Source: Roseburia_C amylophila (GTDB lineage Bacteria; Bacillota; Clostridia; Lachnospirales; Lachnospiraceae). Taken from it: a stretch of DNA of 64,000 nucleotides. This document shows, one piece after another, positions 51,044 through 60,848 of the stretch. Position numbers and translations under genes: made by a program. Under the pieces are notes generated by a model. It searched no databases, had not been told where the DNA came from, and worked only from the letters and a program-made list of their open reading frames with translations. How positions within the stretch are numbered: position 1 is the first letter of the stretch; every line of letters begins with the position of its first letter. The stretch spans positions 1-64,000 of the forward strand of contig NZ_JAOQKI010000010.1 of NCBI RefSeq assembly GCF_025567465.1. The letters are read 5' to 3'.

Positions 51044-51982
51044 GTGCGAGATAAGTTTGACTTAAAAGAATTGACAAATGAAATACCTTTGGGAGAGTTC
51101 TTAAAATATGATGAGCCGCTTCTGGTATCAAGAACTAATGCGGTAAGTGGAAAATTGCTGCTGGCTTCGGAAATGTCGAGATTTGACACGGTAGGTTATG
51201 ATTGTGCAGCTGTCTGTATCAATGATATGTATGCCATGGGAGCAAAACCGCTTCTTTTTTATGACAATATTTCCTGTGCCCGTCCCAAGTTTGAATATAT
51301 CCGGGACATGGAAGAGGGTATGGAAAATGGCTGCCGGCAGGGAAATGTGACTTATGCCGGAAGTGAAATTAAGGAGCTTTCCGATATTTTCTCCTATGAC
51401 CAGTATGATCTGGTTGGCTTTATTGCCGGAGTTGTAGAGAAAAAGAAGAAAATAGGAATAGCACCGGTGAAAGCTGGAGATGTTATTATTGGACTTCCAT
51501 CCAATGGACTTCATAATAACGGCTATGTGGCAGCCAGGAAAAAATTATATCTGACGAAGACTTCTATGGAAATCTATTATGAATCATTAGGTTCTACGTT
51601 AGGAGATCTGCTTCTGGCACCGACCCGTATGTACCGGGATGCCATGGAAGCATTGCTTCAGAGTGAGATAGAAATTAAATCCTGCGTACAGGTGGCTCAT
51701 GGAGGTATTGATAAGGCAGTACATACTCTGATGCATAATGCTGCCGGTGCAGTGATAAAGCAGCGGGAAGAAGATATTCCACCACTTTACGATATGCTGC
51801 ATAAAGATGGTAATATCAGCAAAGAGCAGATGAGAAATATTTTTAATATGGGAATCGGAATGCTGATACTGGTGGCAGAAGAAGATACCGACCGGGTGGT
51901 AGAACTGTTAGAAGCAGCGGGAGAAGAACCAGTGGAATTAGGTCTTGCAGAGACAGGCTCGGACATTGTACGCTATATATAG
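51044..51982 (+). CDS. PurM-like (AIR synthase-related) protein
   Basis: A GTG start lies 10 bp after GGAG. The 312-residue protein clearly belongs to the PurM/HypE/ThiL ATP-binding superfamily: DTVGYDCAAVCINDMYAMGA and VIIGLPSNGLHNNGYVAARK align with aminoimidazole ribonucleotide synthase. Key PurM motifs differ, however: the glycine-rich GVGTK reads AVSGK and GGETAEMP reads YAGSEIKEL. It is not among purine genes. It is probably a paralogue with another substrate. A coiled-coil protein gene follows 21 bp later. Confidence 0.7.
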   Translation: MRDKFDLKELTNEIPLGEFLKYDEPLLVSRTNAVSGKLLLASEMSRFDTVGYDCAAVCINDMYAMGAKPLLFYDNISCARPKFEYIRDMEEGMENGCRQGNVTYAGSEIKELSDIFSYDQYDLVGFIAGVVEKKKKIGIAPVKAGDVIIGLPSNGLHNNGYVAARKKLYLTKTSMEIYYESLGSTLGDLLLAPTRMYRDAMEALLQSEIEIKSCVQVAHGGIDKAVHTLMHNAAGAVIKQREEDIPPLYDMLHKDGNISKEQMRNIFNMGIGMLILVAEEDTDRVVELLEAAGEEPVELGLAETGSDIVRYI

Positions 51983-52003
51983 CCAAGGTGAAGGGAGAAT
52001 ATC

Positions 52004-52735
52004 ATGAGTACACAGGACAAACTGGAGAGGGTATTACGGGATATACATGTATTAATATCCAGAAGTGAACTTTATGACAATACAGGTGAGAAGATTATTG
52101 TTGAGAAGAAGAAAATGTTTGAATATCTCAATCATCTGAATGCCTGTATTTACGAGATGATGGATGAATATGAAGTGACACAGCAGAGCAGGGACAAGGC
52201 AGAACGGGAGGCACGCAAAAAAGGCGATGCCATGATTTTTAAAGCAAGCCGGAATGCTGAAGATGTCTATGCAGCCGCTGTGTTGTATACCGATGATGCC
52301 CTTCAGCGGGTACAGCATATTATGCAGGATACAACAGATGCCCTTCAGGATATTCTGAAGAAAGCCCAGGATGATATGAAGACCCAGAAGGTGGTTATCA
52401 GGGAGAACCAGTCAGAGCTTAAGAGCCAGCTTCAGGATATGGTAGATACCGAAAAGTATCTGAAATTAATCGAAGAACGTAACCACGAACTGGAAAAGGA
52501 ACGTGAAAAAGAGAAGAAAGAGCCGAGGGAAGAAAAGAAATCCTCATATCAGGCAATCAAGCCGGAAATCCGGATTAATCCGGAATACTTTAAGAAAGCA
52601 GGAATTCCTTTAGAGGATGAAGAACCGGAGGAAGATGCGGCCGAAGGAAAGAAAGAGATTCCGGAAGTTACGGTGGATCTGGATGCAGAGTACTTCAAGT
52701 GGAAAGCAAAAGAAAAAGATAACAAAAAGAAATAG
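52004..52735 (+). CDS. Uncharacterised coiled-coil protein
   Basis: The 243-residue, highly charged protein has a long coiled coil over about residues 25-170, then a Glu/Lys/Pro-rich low-complexity linker and two related short motifs, RINPEYFKKAG and DLDAEYFKWKAK. No signal peptide or membrane helix. It may be a scaffold or cell-division-type (DivIVA-like) protein, but no family is recognised. GAAGGGAG precedes ATG 52004. It is probably co-transcribed with the PurM-like gene. Confidence 0.7.
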   Translation: MSTQDKLERVLRDIHVLISRSELYDNTGEKIIVEKKKMFEYLNHLNACIYEMMDEYEVTQQSRDKAEREARKKGDAMIFKASRNAEDVYAAAVLYTDDALQRVQHIMQDTTDALQDILKKAQDDMKTQKVVIRENQSELKSQLQDMVDTEKYLKLIEERNHELEKEREKEKKEPREEKKSSYQAIKPEIRINPEYFKKAGIPLEDEEPEEDAAEGKKEIPEVTVDLDAEYFKWKAKEKDNKKK

Positions 52736-52748
52736 AACTACGTAAACC

Positions 52749-52795
52749 AAATTGCAGGAAGGACTTTAGAGAAGTTCCTCCCTGCAATTTTTTAA
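52749..52795. terminator. Bidirectional terminator
   Basis: AAATTGCAGG and CCTGCAATTT pair, with AAGGAC/GTTCCT inside, followed by TTTTTT. The last codons of the minus-strand gene lie inside the hairpin. Confidence 0.75.
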
Positions 52796-53356
52796 TTTGT
52801 CATATGTGGCAAGAATATCCACATTTCCTTTTTCCAATTGTTTTTTAATAATCTCAATATAGATGACGCCTTTGTTTATTAATTTTTCATCACCGCTGTT
52901 GATGCAGGATTCCAGATAAGCAAAGAGTGGATTCTGAGTTTCGCAGTTGGCGGCAAGTTCAGCGAGTACTTCTTTGCTGGTAGATAACTCTACCAGATTA
53001 ATTGGCTCGGTCTGGATAATAAACCCGCCGGATAATTCCTCCGAATAGAAGGTATCGTCTTCTTTGGCAGTATGAATAAAAGGAAGCAGGCTGGATTTAC
53101 GCAGGGTGCTGACCTGATGCAGATTGGCAAGTTCTCGTATCATGCGGTAGAGAATGAAACCGGCAGCAATTCCATAGAGAATGAGAAAATACATCTCACT
53201 GGTGAGCACCGCAAGCTTCCGGTAACCGATAATGCCAATGACAATCAGGGCAAGCAGGCAGGCACAGGGGCGGAACCACAGGCTGCTGATTAATGCTTTC
53301 CGGAAGGAGGATAAATCTTTTTCCTTTAAAGGAATAAAGGTATAATGCTTCTTCAT
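52766..53356 (-). CDS. Uncharacterised membrane protein
   Basis: The start is set at ATG 53356, 6 bp after AAAGGA; a start five codons upstream lacks a site. The 196-residue protein has two membrane helices (about residues 28-45 and 53-72) and a soluble C-terminal domain with helical, acidic character. No family motif is recognised. It is monocistronic, with a good promoter, and transcribed away from the two-component genes. Confidence 0.7.
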   Translation of the reverse strand: MKKHYTFIPLKEKDLSSFRKALISSLWFRPCACLLALIVIGIIGYRKLAVLTSEMYFLILYGIAAGFILYRMIRELANLHQVSTLRKSSLLPFIHTAKEDDTFYSEELSGGFIIQTEPINLVELSTSKEVLAELAANCETQNPLFAYLESCINSGDEKLINKGVIYIEIIKKQLEKGNVDILATYDKLKNCREELL

Positions 53357-53435
53357 AAACAATCCTTTCAAAAATAATCAATCATAAAACAGATATTTTC
53401 ACAACAAAATGCTATGAAAGATACGAATTTAATAT

Positions 53436-53464
53436 AGTATAACACAATTTTAAAGGTTTTTTAA
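53436..53464 (-). promoter_or_regulatory. Promoter of the minus-strand membrane protein
   Basis: On the minus strand TTAAAA (53464-53459) and TATACT (53441-53436) are 17 bp apart. A GAAAAG/CTTTTC hairpin lies just upstream (53465-53480) and could be a shared operator. Confidence 0.5.
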
Positions 53465-53590
53465 GAAAAGTACGCTTTTCCTATTAAGAAAAATCTGATA
53501 CGCTATAGATAATTATGAGGTAGTTTATGTGTTCGCAGTATGAAGTATTCAAAAATCAGTAAAGATAGAGCATGAGGACAGGAGGACGAA

Positions 53591-54280
53591 ATGAATATAC
53601 TGGTATGTGATGATGATAAAGAAATTGTAGAAGCAATCGAGATTTACCTGCAACAGGAAGGCTATCATGTCTTGAAAGCATATGACGGAGAACAGGCACT
53701 GGATATGCTTAAGAAAAATGAGGTGCATCTTCTGATTATTGATGTTATGATGCCGAAACTGGATGGTATTCGGGCAACTTTAAAGATTCGGGAGGAAAGC
53801 AGCATTCCAATTATTATTTTATCAGCAAAATCCGAGGATTCTGATAAAATCTTAGGACTTAACATTGGTGCTGATGATTATGTGACCAAGCCCTTTAACC
53901 CGCTGGAACTGGTAGCAAGAGTAAAATCACAGCTTCGCCGTTATACCCAGCTTGGCAATGTCAGCGAAAGCAATGAGACTGTATATCAGGTTGGCGGTCT
54001 TATGATTAATGATGATTTGAAAGAAGTCACCGTAGATGGTGAATTAGTGAAGCTTACTCCGATTGAATATAATATTCTTCTGCTTCTGGTAAAGAATCAG
54101 GGTAAAGTATTTTCTATTGAACAAATTTATGAAAATATCTGGAATGAAGATGCAATTGGTGCAGATAACACCGTTGCTGTTCATATCCGTCATATCCGTG
54201 AAAAGATTGAAATTAATCCGAAAGAGCCAAGATACTTAAAAGTAGTATGGGGCGTTGGATATAAAGTTGAGAAGAATTAA
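53591..54280 (+). CDS. OmpR/PhoB-type response regulator
   Basis: The 229-residue protein has a receiver domain with acidic pocket DDD at 8-10, phospho-acceptor Asp52 in LLIIDVMMP and Lys in TKPFNP, followed by a winged-helix DNA-binding domain (VKLTPIEYNILLLL, NTVAVHIRHIREKI). It resembles VanR-type regulators. The histidine kinase gene starts 15 bp later. AGGAGGACG precedes ATG 53591. Confidence 0.95.
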   Translation: MNILVCDDDKEIVEAIEIYLQQEGYHVLKAYDGEQALDMLKKNEVHLLIIDVMMPKLDGIRATLKIREESSIPIIILSAKSEDSDKILGLNIGADDYVTKPFNPLELVARVKSQLRRYTQLGNVSESNETVYQVGGLMINDDLKEVTVDGELVKLTPIEYNILLLLVKNQGKVFSIEQIYENIWNEDAIGADNTVAVHIRHIREKIEINPKEPRYLKVVWGVGYKVEKN

Positions 54281-54295
54281 CGAAGGAAAGCAAAT

Positions 54296-56680
54296 ATGAA
54301 GAACAGACACTATGGAAATGTATGGAAAAATACCATTATTCTCCTGCAGTTATTGTTTTCTGTCCTGCTGCTGATGTCCGTCTTTATGGTAGCGGCATTA
54401 AACGGAAAGCACATGATAGACATGGATAATCTGACGAATCAGAGCTATGTGGATTCCAGTTACTACAGCTATGTCTATGAGCAGAAGGTAACGGAACTGA
54501 CTAATTTCTTAATGACCCGGAAAAATTTTGAGACCAACGGGGAATACGATTCGGAGAAACCGGTCAATGTTATCAAATACGCAAGAAGCGGCATTATCCG
54601 TAACGACGCAGAAGAAAGCTATACCATGACGCTGGTGCGGAATGGTGCTTCGGCATACTGGACGTATGATGACAGCAGTATCTCCAACACAGAAGAATAT
54701 GACGGGGAAAATGACAAGGCACAGTTTGAAAATTATACCTTAAGTGATCTGGTGGCATGGTCGAAGGAAGGTTATGTACAGTATTCCGATAAAATCGAGG
54801 AAAAATATCTGCCACAGAGCGGTATTTCCATTGCCCAGGGTGTACAGGAGGGCAGGCTTACGGAAGAGGAAGGACAGGAGCTGTATCAGGCACTGGCAAA
54901 GACCTTGGATCGTATCGGACAGGAAGAAACTGCCTACCGGAAAGCACTGAATGAATTTGATGATTCTGAGACGAATTTATCTTATGTCTTTATTGAAAAT
55001 GAGCAGGTTATCTACACAAATATGTTAGAGGATACGGAAGAAGATATTACCTCTTATGTATTCGGAGACAAGGCACATAACCTTTTGGATTACGGAAAAG
55101 AAAAGGGAAGCTATCTCTACTGTAATGATAAAGATTTGAAATTCCGCAGCAATGTAAAGGGAATGGAAGATTATTATTACAAATACATTGATGGAACCAT
55201 GTCCGGCATAGGAAATAATGCAGTCTTTCTGGTGGCAGTAGATACCACATTCCCAAATGAAGATGGATTTACAAAAGCAAAATCGGAATTTATGACGCTG
55301 CATCCCTGGGGCATGATTTCGATTGTAACCATTGTGGTAAGTCTTTTGGGCTGGATTGTAACACTGGTTTATCTGACTCTTGCAGCAGGACGTAATCATA
55401 AGGATGATAAGATTCATTTAAACTGGATTGACCATATTAAGACAGAATTTTTCTTTTTGATATTTATTGTATTTTCTGTACTGATATTGGTTTTAAGTTT
55501 TTCTGCGGCATCCTATGAGTGGGATATTCCGGGAATGCTTGTGGTAGTAGGCGTGATTTCCTTTATCTATGACGGCGTGTTCCAGATTTTCTATACCAGT
55601 GTTATCCGGCGGATGAAAGCCGGCGTGTTCTGGGAATACAGCTTTACCAACTGGGTATATGTCAGCACTTTGCGAGTACTTGGAACATGGAAAGCATCGG
55701 TGCGTGTCATTGTTACCTTTGTATTTAATGCGTTGTTATTTTTGTTTTTGGCGTATCAGTTCTTTACGAGAAGACATTTGTTAGGTGGAATTCTTCTGGC
55801 ACTTCAGATTATTGTTATCGGTGTAATCTATCTCCGGGATGTAGTACAGAAACAGGAAATCATGAAGGGAATCAGACAGATTACGGAAGGAGATTTATCC
55901 TATAAGATTTCGTTAGAGCATCTTCACAGCGACAGCAGAAAGCTGGCAGAGGCAGTAAACAGCATTGGAGACAGCCTGCATCTTGTGGTGGAAGAGAATA
56001 CCAAAAACGAGCGTATGAAGGCAGACTTAATCACCAATGTATCCCATGATATCAAGACACCGCTGACTTCTATTTTGAATTATGTAAACCTTATGAAAAT
56101 GGAGAAGCCGGAAAGTGAGCGGATGCAGAATTATCTGAATGTACTGGAAGAAAAATCCCAGCGGTTAAGGCAGCTTACAGAAGATCTGGTAGAGGCATCG
56201 CGAATCAGCTCCGGAAATATTACACTTCAGATGACAAGAATTAATTTTGTGGAACTGATTTACCAGACTGCAGGTGAATTTAATGAGAAATTCGAAGCCA
56301 AGGATTTGACCACGATTACAAAGCTGCCGAAGGAATCCGTTGTCATTATGGCAGACGGCAGACGAATCTGGCGTGTGGTAGAAAACCTTTATAACAATGT
56401 GGCAAAATATGCCATGGCACATACCAGAGTCTATGTGACCATGGAGACATCGGAGCAGAAGGTAATCTTCTCTATTAAAAATATTTCCGAGCAGCCACTG
56501 CATGGAAGTGCGGCAGAGCTGACAGAGCGTTTTGCAAGAGGAGATGAATCCAGAACCACGGAAGGAAGCGGACTGGGACTTTCCATTGCCCAGAATCTTA
56601 CCACGATTATGGGCGGAACCTTTGAAGTAACTCTGGACGGTGATTTATTCTCTGTTACCATTACCTTTCCGCTGGCATAA
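54296..56680 (+). CDS. Large sensor histidine kinase
   Basis: The 794-residue protein has one N-terminal membrane helix (about 12-36), an extracellular domain of some 300 residues, then a cluster of about five or six further helices (342-520). A HAMP-like linker and the kinase core follow: H box NVSHDIKTPLTSILNY near residue 585, N box VVENLYNNVAKYA and G2 box GSGLGLSI. It phosphorylates the regulator encoded just upstream. The signal is unknown; the unusual mixed sensor (large loop plus multi-helix bundle) resembles VanS-like clostridial kinases. Confidence 0.93.
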   Translation: MKNRHYGNVWKNTIILLQLLFSVLLLMSVFMVAALNGKHMIDMDNLTNQSYVDSSYYSYVYEQKVTELTNFLMTRKNFETNGEYDSEKPVNVIKYARSGIIRNDAEESYTMTLVRNGASAYWTYDDSSISNTEEYDGENDKAQFENYTLSDLVAWSKEGYVQYSDKIEEKYLPQSGISIAQGVQEGRLTEEEGQELYQALAKTLDRIGQEETAYRKALNEFDDSETNLSYVFIENEQVIYTNMLEDTEEDITSYVFGDKAHNLLDYGKEKGSYLYCNDKDLKFRSNVKGMEDYYYKYIDGTMSGIGNNAVFLVAVDTTFPNEDGFTKAKSEFMTLHPWGMISIVTIVVSLLGWIVTLVYLTLAAGRNHKDDKIHLNWIDHIKTEFFFLIFIVFSVLILVLSFSAASYEWDIPGMLVVVGVISFIYDGVFQIFYTSVIRRMKAGVFWEYSFTNWVYVSTLRVLGTWKASVRVIVTFVFNALLFLFLAYQFFTRRHLLGGILLALQIIVIGVIYLRDVVQKQEIMKGIRQITEGDLSYKISLEHLHSDSRKLAEAVNSIGDSLHLVVEENTKNERMKADLITNVSHDIKTPLTSILNYVNLMKMEKPESERMQNYLNVLEEKSQRLRQLTEDLVEASRISSGNITLQMTRINFVELIYQTAGEFNEKFEAKDLTTITKLPKESVVIMADGRRIWRVVENLYNNVAKYAMAHTRVYVTMETSEQKVIFSIKNISEQPLHGSAAELTERFARGDESRTTEGSGLGLSIAQNLTTIMGGTFEVTLDGDLFSVTITFPLA

Positions 56681-56767
56681 TAAGGAACCTTGCAAACCAT
56701 GGGGAATCCTTGAAAAGGGTTGATTTTTAACAGACGTTTCTTTATAATAACGAATTAGAAAAAGAGT

Positions 56768-56797
56768 ATCGGCGGTGGCTTTTTCCCCGCCGATTTC
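56768..56797 (+). terminator. Terminator after the histidine kinase gene
   Basis: ATCGGCGG pairs with CCGCCGAT around a short loop and is followed by TTCTT; the T tract is imperfect. Confidence 0.55.
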
Positions 56798-56813
56798 TTC
56801 CTATATAGGAAGA
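56796..56813. promoter_or_regulatory. Perfect 18-bp palindrome upstream of the aconitase gene
   Basis: TCTTCCTATATAGGAAGA is fully self-complementary and lies 43 bp before the aconitase start. Its TATATA centre could double as a -10 region. Candidate operator. Confidence 0.45.
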
Positions 56814-56856
56814 GGTATAAAATAGTAATCAGTTCAGAAAACAGGAGGAAACATTC

Positions 56857-59142
56857 ATGAAGTTACATGAGACAGGGGCATATCTCGTAAACGGATGTAC
56901 CGTAGTAGAAGACAATAGCGAAGCATCCGCAGCTATTGCATCCATGACAGGCACTGCGGTAAGCAAAGAAGAAGCAGCAAAAAATACCATTGCATACGGT
57001 ATTTTAAAGGACCACAACACATCTGGCAGCATGGAGAAGCTGAAAATCAAATTTGATAAGCTGACTTCCCATGACATTACATATGTTGGAATTATCCAGA
57101 CAGCCAGAGCATCCGGACTGGAAAAGTTTCCAATTCCTTATGTACTGACCAACTGTCATAACAGCCTTTGTGCAGTCGGTGGAACCATCAACGAAGATGA
57201 CCACATGTTTGGACTGACCTGTGCAAAGAAATACGGCGGAATCTATGTACCACCTCATCAGGCAGTTATTCACCAGTTTGCCCGTGAAATGCTTGCAGGC
57301 GGCGGAAAAATGATTCTTGGTTCTGATTCCCATACCCGTTACGGAGCACTGGGAACCATGGCAATGGGCGAAGGTGGACCGGAGCTTGTAAAACAGCTTT
57401 TAGAGCAGACTTATGATATCAATATGCCGGGCGTTGTAGCCGTATATTTAACCGGAGAACCGGTAAAAGGCGTTGGACCGCAGGATATCGCACTGGCAAT
57501 CATCGGTGAAGTATTTGCCAATGGCTATGTAAAGAATAAAGTAATGGAATTCGTAGGACCTGGTGTTGCAAACTTAAGCGTAGATTACCGTATCGGCGTA
57601 GATGTAATGACCACAGAGACTACCTGTCTTTCCTCTATCTGGGCAACCGATGAGAAAGTGAAAGAATTCTATGATATTCACGGAAGAGTAGAAGAATACA
57701 AAGAATTAAATCCGGGACAGGTTGCTTACTATGATGGCATGATTGAAATTGACTTAAGCACCATTCGTCCAATGATTGCAATGCCATTCCACCCAAGCAA
57801 TACCTATACCATTGAAGAACTGAATGCAAACCTTATGGACATCTTGGATGACTGCGAGAAGAAAGCACAGGTAAGCTTCAATGGAGCAGTAGACTTAAAT
57901 CTTAAGGATAAAGTCCGCAATGGAAAACTATATGTAGACCAGGGAATCATCGCAGGCTGTGCCGGTGGTGGATTTGAAAATATCTGTGATGCAGCAGACA
58001 TCTTAGCGGGAAGCAGCATCGGACCGGATGAATTTACCTTAAGCGTATATCCGGCAAGTACCCCGATTTACATGGAACTGGTGAAAAACGGAGCTGTAGC
58101 AAAATTAATGGAGACAGGAGCAATCGTTAAGACTGCATTCTGCGGACCATGTTTCGGAGCAGGAGATACACCTGCTAACAATGCATTCTCCATCCGGCAT
58201 TCTACCAGAAACTTCCCGAACCGTGAAGGCTCCAAGGTACAGAACGGTCAGATTGCATCCGTAGCATTGATGGATGCCCGTTCTATTGCAGCAACCGCAG
58301 CAAACAAGGGATATTTAACCGCAGCAACTGATGTGGATGTAAACTTCAGCAAGCCGAAATATTTCTTTGATAAGACCATATATGAGAACCGTGTCTTTGA
58401 CAGCCATGGTGTAGCAGATCCATCCGTAGAAATCCAGATGGGACCAAACATTAAAGACTGGCCGAAGATGGTAGCATTAACCGATAACCTCATCTTAAAG
58501 GTAGTATCCGAGATTCATGATCCGGTAACTACAACCGATGAGTTGATTCCTTCCGGAGAGACATCTTCTTATCGTTCTAATCCGCTGGGACTGGCAGAGT
58601 TCACACTTTCCAGAAAAGACCCTGCATACGTTGGACGTGCGAAAGAAGTACAGAAGGCAGAAGCGGCAAGAGAAGCAGGCGAAGAGCCATACGCAGTGCT
58701 GCCGGAATTAAAGGCAGCTGTAGATGCAATCCGTACACAGTTCCCGGATATCAACGAAGAGAATACCGGAATCGGAAGTACCATTTTTGCAGTAAAACCA
58801 GGCGACGGTTCTGCCCGTGAGCAGGCAGCATCCTGCCAGAAAGTATTAGGCGGCTGGGCAAACATTGCCAACGAATATGCAACCAAGCGTTATCGTTCCA
58901 ACCTGATTAACTGGGGTATGCTTCCATTTATCATCAAAGAAGGAGAACTGCCATTTGCCAACGGAGACTATCTCTTTGTACCGGAAATCCGCAAAGCAGT
59001 AGAAGAGAAAGCTCCGGAAGTAAAAGCGTATGCCGTAAAAGACGGACAGTTAACCGAGTTCTCATTAACCTTGGGTGACCTTACTGACGAGGAGAGAGAG
59101 ATTATCCGTAAAGGATGCCTCATTAACTATAACCGGAAATAA
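56857..59142 (+). CDS. acn: Aconitate hydratase
   Basis: The 761-residue [4Fe-4S] enzyme has cluster and active-site motifs LGSDSHTRYGALGTM near residue 150, GCAGGGFENICDAA near residue 367 and CGPCFGAGDTPANNAFS near residue 429. It interconverts citrate and isocitrate via cis-aconitate. GGAGGAAAC precedes ATG 56857. No citrate synthase or isocitrate dehydrogenase gene is adjacent. Its stop is 26 bp before the AI-2E-type gene. Confidence 0.93.
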   Translation: MKLHETGAYLVNGCTVVEDNSEASAAIASMTGTAVSKEEAAKNTIAYGILKDHNTSGSMEKLKIKFDKLTSHDITYVGIIQTARASGLEKFPIPYVLTNCHNSLCAVGGTINEDDHMFGLTCAKKYGGIYVPPHQAVIHQFAREMLAGGGKMILGSDSHTRYGALGTMAMGEGGPELVKQLLEQTYDINMPGVVAVYLTGEPVKGVGPQDIALAIIGEVFANGYVKNKVMEFVGPGVANLSVDYRIGVDVMTTETTCLSSIWATDEKVKEFYDIHGRVEEYKELNPGQVAYYDGMIEIDLSTIRPMIAMPFHPSNTYTIEELNANLMDILDDCEKKAQVSFNGAVDLNLKDKVRNGKLYVDQGIIAGCAGGGFENICDAADILAGSSIGPDEFTLSVYPASTPIYMELVKNGAVAKLMETGAIVKTAFCGPCFGAGDTPANNAFSIRHSTRNFPNREGSKVQNGQIASVALMDARSIAATAANKGYLTAATDVDVNFSKPKYFFDKTIYENRVFDSHGVADPSVEIQMGPNIKDWPKMVALTDNLILKVVSEIHDPVTTTDELIPSGETSSYRSNPLGLAEFTLSRKDPAYVGRAKEVQKAEAAREAGEEPYAVLPELKAAVDAIRTQFPDINEENTGIGSTIFAVKPGDGSAREQAASCQKVLGGWANIANEYATKRYRSNLINWGMLPFIIKEGELPFANGDYLFVPEIRKAVEEKAPEVKAYAVKDGQLTEFSLTLGDLTDEEREIIRKGCLINYNRK

Positions 59143-59168
59143 AATTCCGGAAAAAGAAGGAGAACGGA

Positions 59169-60503
59169 ATGGAAGAAGATAAGAAAAAGAGCGGGAAAAC
59201 AGAACATGGGATGCGCTGGTACATCAGCCTTGCAGTGCTGGTATTTGTACTGTTCTGCTGCTGCACAATGTTTTTCTTTATGATATACCGGTACAATGGT
59301 GTCTCAAAAGGCTGGGACACCATAATGAAGGTATTACAGCCGATTACCTTCGGACTTGTGATTGCATACCTCATTAATCCAATTATGAAATTCTTTGAAA
59401 AGCATTTGCTGCATTTCTTAGAACCAAGAGTGCAGAAAGAGAAGAAGTGCAGGAAGATTGCAAGGAGTATTGCAACCGGTGGAGCGGTAGTTGTCTTTGT
59501 ATTAATTGTAATCCTGTTGTTTGCCATGATGATTCCGCAGTTAATCAGTAGTATTTCTGGAATGGTAAATTTCCTGCCAAAGCAGGTGGATTCATTTATT
59601 GACTGGTTCAATGGACTGACAAATTCAGATAATGAAATCATACAGTCCTTAGAAACGAACATGATGGATATGGTAACGTACCTTGAAAACTGGGTAAAGG
59701 AGTCTTTCCTGCCAAACATCCAGACCTACATTACATCTATTACCAGTGGTGTAATCAATATGGTTAAGGTGCTGATGAATGCAATCATCGGACTTATCGT
59801 ATCCGTTTATGTGCTGATGACGAAGGAGAAATTTATCGGTCAGTCCAAAAAGATTGTATATGCCATTTTCAAACCGGTGCGGGGCAATGTAATTATTGAC
59901 ACATTCCGGAAGAGTAATGAAATATTCGGTGGATTTATTTCCGGTAAATTATTGGATTCCGCCATTATCGGTGTATTGTGTTATATCTGTCTTCTGATTA
60001 TGAAGATGCCATATACCCTGCTGGTTTCCGTATTCGTGGGATTGACCAACATTATTCCGTTTTTTGGCCCTTTTATCGGAGCAATACCGAGTGTTATTAT
60101 CATCGCACTGGCAGATCCGATTAAGGGAATCTATTTCCTGATATTTATATTTATTTTGCAGCAGGTAGATGGAAATATTATCGGACCGAAGATTTTAGGA
60201 GATTCCACCGGACTGAATTCCTTCTGGGTGGTATTTGCCATCATGGTAGGCGGCGGACTCTTTGGAATCGGCGGAATGATTCTTGGTGTTCCGACCTTCG
60301 CAGTCATCTATTATATTATCGATAAGACCGTGGATTACTGTCTGCGGAAGCGAAAGCTGCCGGAGGATACGGACGAATATATTCGCCTGGAAAAAGTCGA
60401 TGAAAAGACCAATGAAATCGTACTTTTGGAGGAACCGGTAGAGGAAGCCTCTGAGAAAAAGGAACTTCATATTCCATCCATAAAGAAAAAAGAGAAAAAG
60501 TAA
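59169..60503 (+). CDS. AI-2E family transporter
   Basis: The 444-residue membrane protein has seven or eight helices and motifs of the AI-2E/PerM (DUF20) family, for example GLTNIIPFFGPFIGAIPS near residues 292-309 and DGNIIGPKILGDSTGL. Members export diverse small molecules or act as sodium/proton antiporters, so a quorum-signal role should not be assumed. The C-terminal tail is charged. AAGGAG precedes ATG 59169. Confidence 0.88.
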   Translation: MEEDKKKSGKTEHGMRWYISLAVLVFVLFCCCTMFFFMIYRYNGVSKGWDTIMKVLQPITFGLVIAYLINPIMKFFEKHLLHFLEPRVQKEKKCRKIARSIATGGAVVVFVLIVILLFAMMIPQLISSISGMVNFLPKQVDSFIDWFNGLTNSDNEIIQSLETNMMDMVTYLENWVKESFLPNIQTYITSITSGVINMVKVLMNAIIGLIVSVYVLMTKEKFIGQSKKIVYAIFKPVRGNVIIDTFRKSNEIFGGFISGKLLDSAIIGVLCYICLLIMKMPYTLLVSVFVGLTNIIPFFGPFIGAIPSVIIIALADPIKGIYFLIFIFILQQVDGNIIGPKILGDSTGLNSFWVVFAIMVGGGLFGIGGMILGVPTFAVIYYIIDKTVDYCLRKRKLPEDTDEYIRLEKVDEKTNEIVLLEEPVEEASEKKELHIPSIKKKEKK

Positions 60504-60522
60504 ATTCTGGTAAAGAAATAAA

Positions 60523-60572
60523 TAATCCGGAGAATCATAGCAGATAAAATGTTATGATTCTTCGGATTTTTT
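60523..60572 (+). terminator. Terminator of the AI-2E-type gene
   Basis: AATCCGGAGAATCATA pairs with TATGATTCTTCGGATT, followed by a T tract that is also the left end of repeat R1. Confidence 0.85.
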
Positions 60573-60700
60573 ACTTTACAGGAAATTGCTTTCCTGTAAA
60601 GTAAAAAACGCTCCGCAGGGATGCGCACTGCGGCGTATAAGGTAGATGTCGCAAGCGACCGCCGCAGGCGCGAGAATGTGCCAAGGCACATTCTTTTTTT
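60567..60700 (+). repeat. Three-hairpin dispersed repeat R1, copy 4
   Basis: Hairpins A, B and C are all complete and nearly identical to copy 3. Hairpin C (GAATGTGC, CAAG, GCACATTC) ends in T7. Confidence 0.85.
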
Positions 60701-60736
60701 AACATGAAAAAGTCCGTCGTGCCGGTTCGATTATTT

Positions 60737-60765
60737 TTGACAGAAGGCACCCCTTATGGTACACT
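60737..60765 (+). promoter_or_regulatory. Promoter of the TPR/AAA gene
   Basis: A consensus TTGACA at 60737-60742 and TACACT at 60760-60765 are 17 bp apart. A small GTCAG/CTGAC hairpin follows at about 60782. Confidence 0.6.
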
Positions 60766-60848
60766 TAAAACAATAATTGGGGTCAGTATACCCTGACGAA
60801 AAAAGATGAATTTAAGTTTACTTGAAATAGATATTGAGGTGACATATT

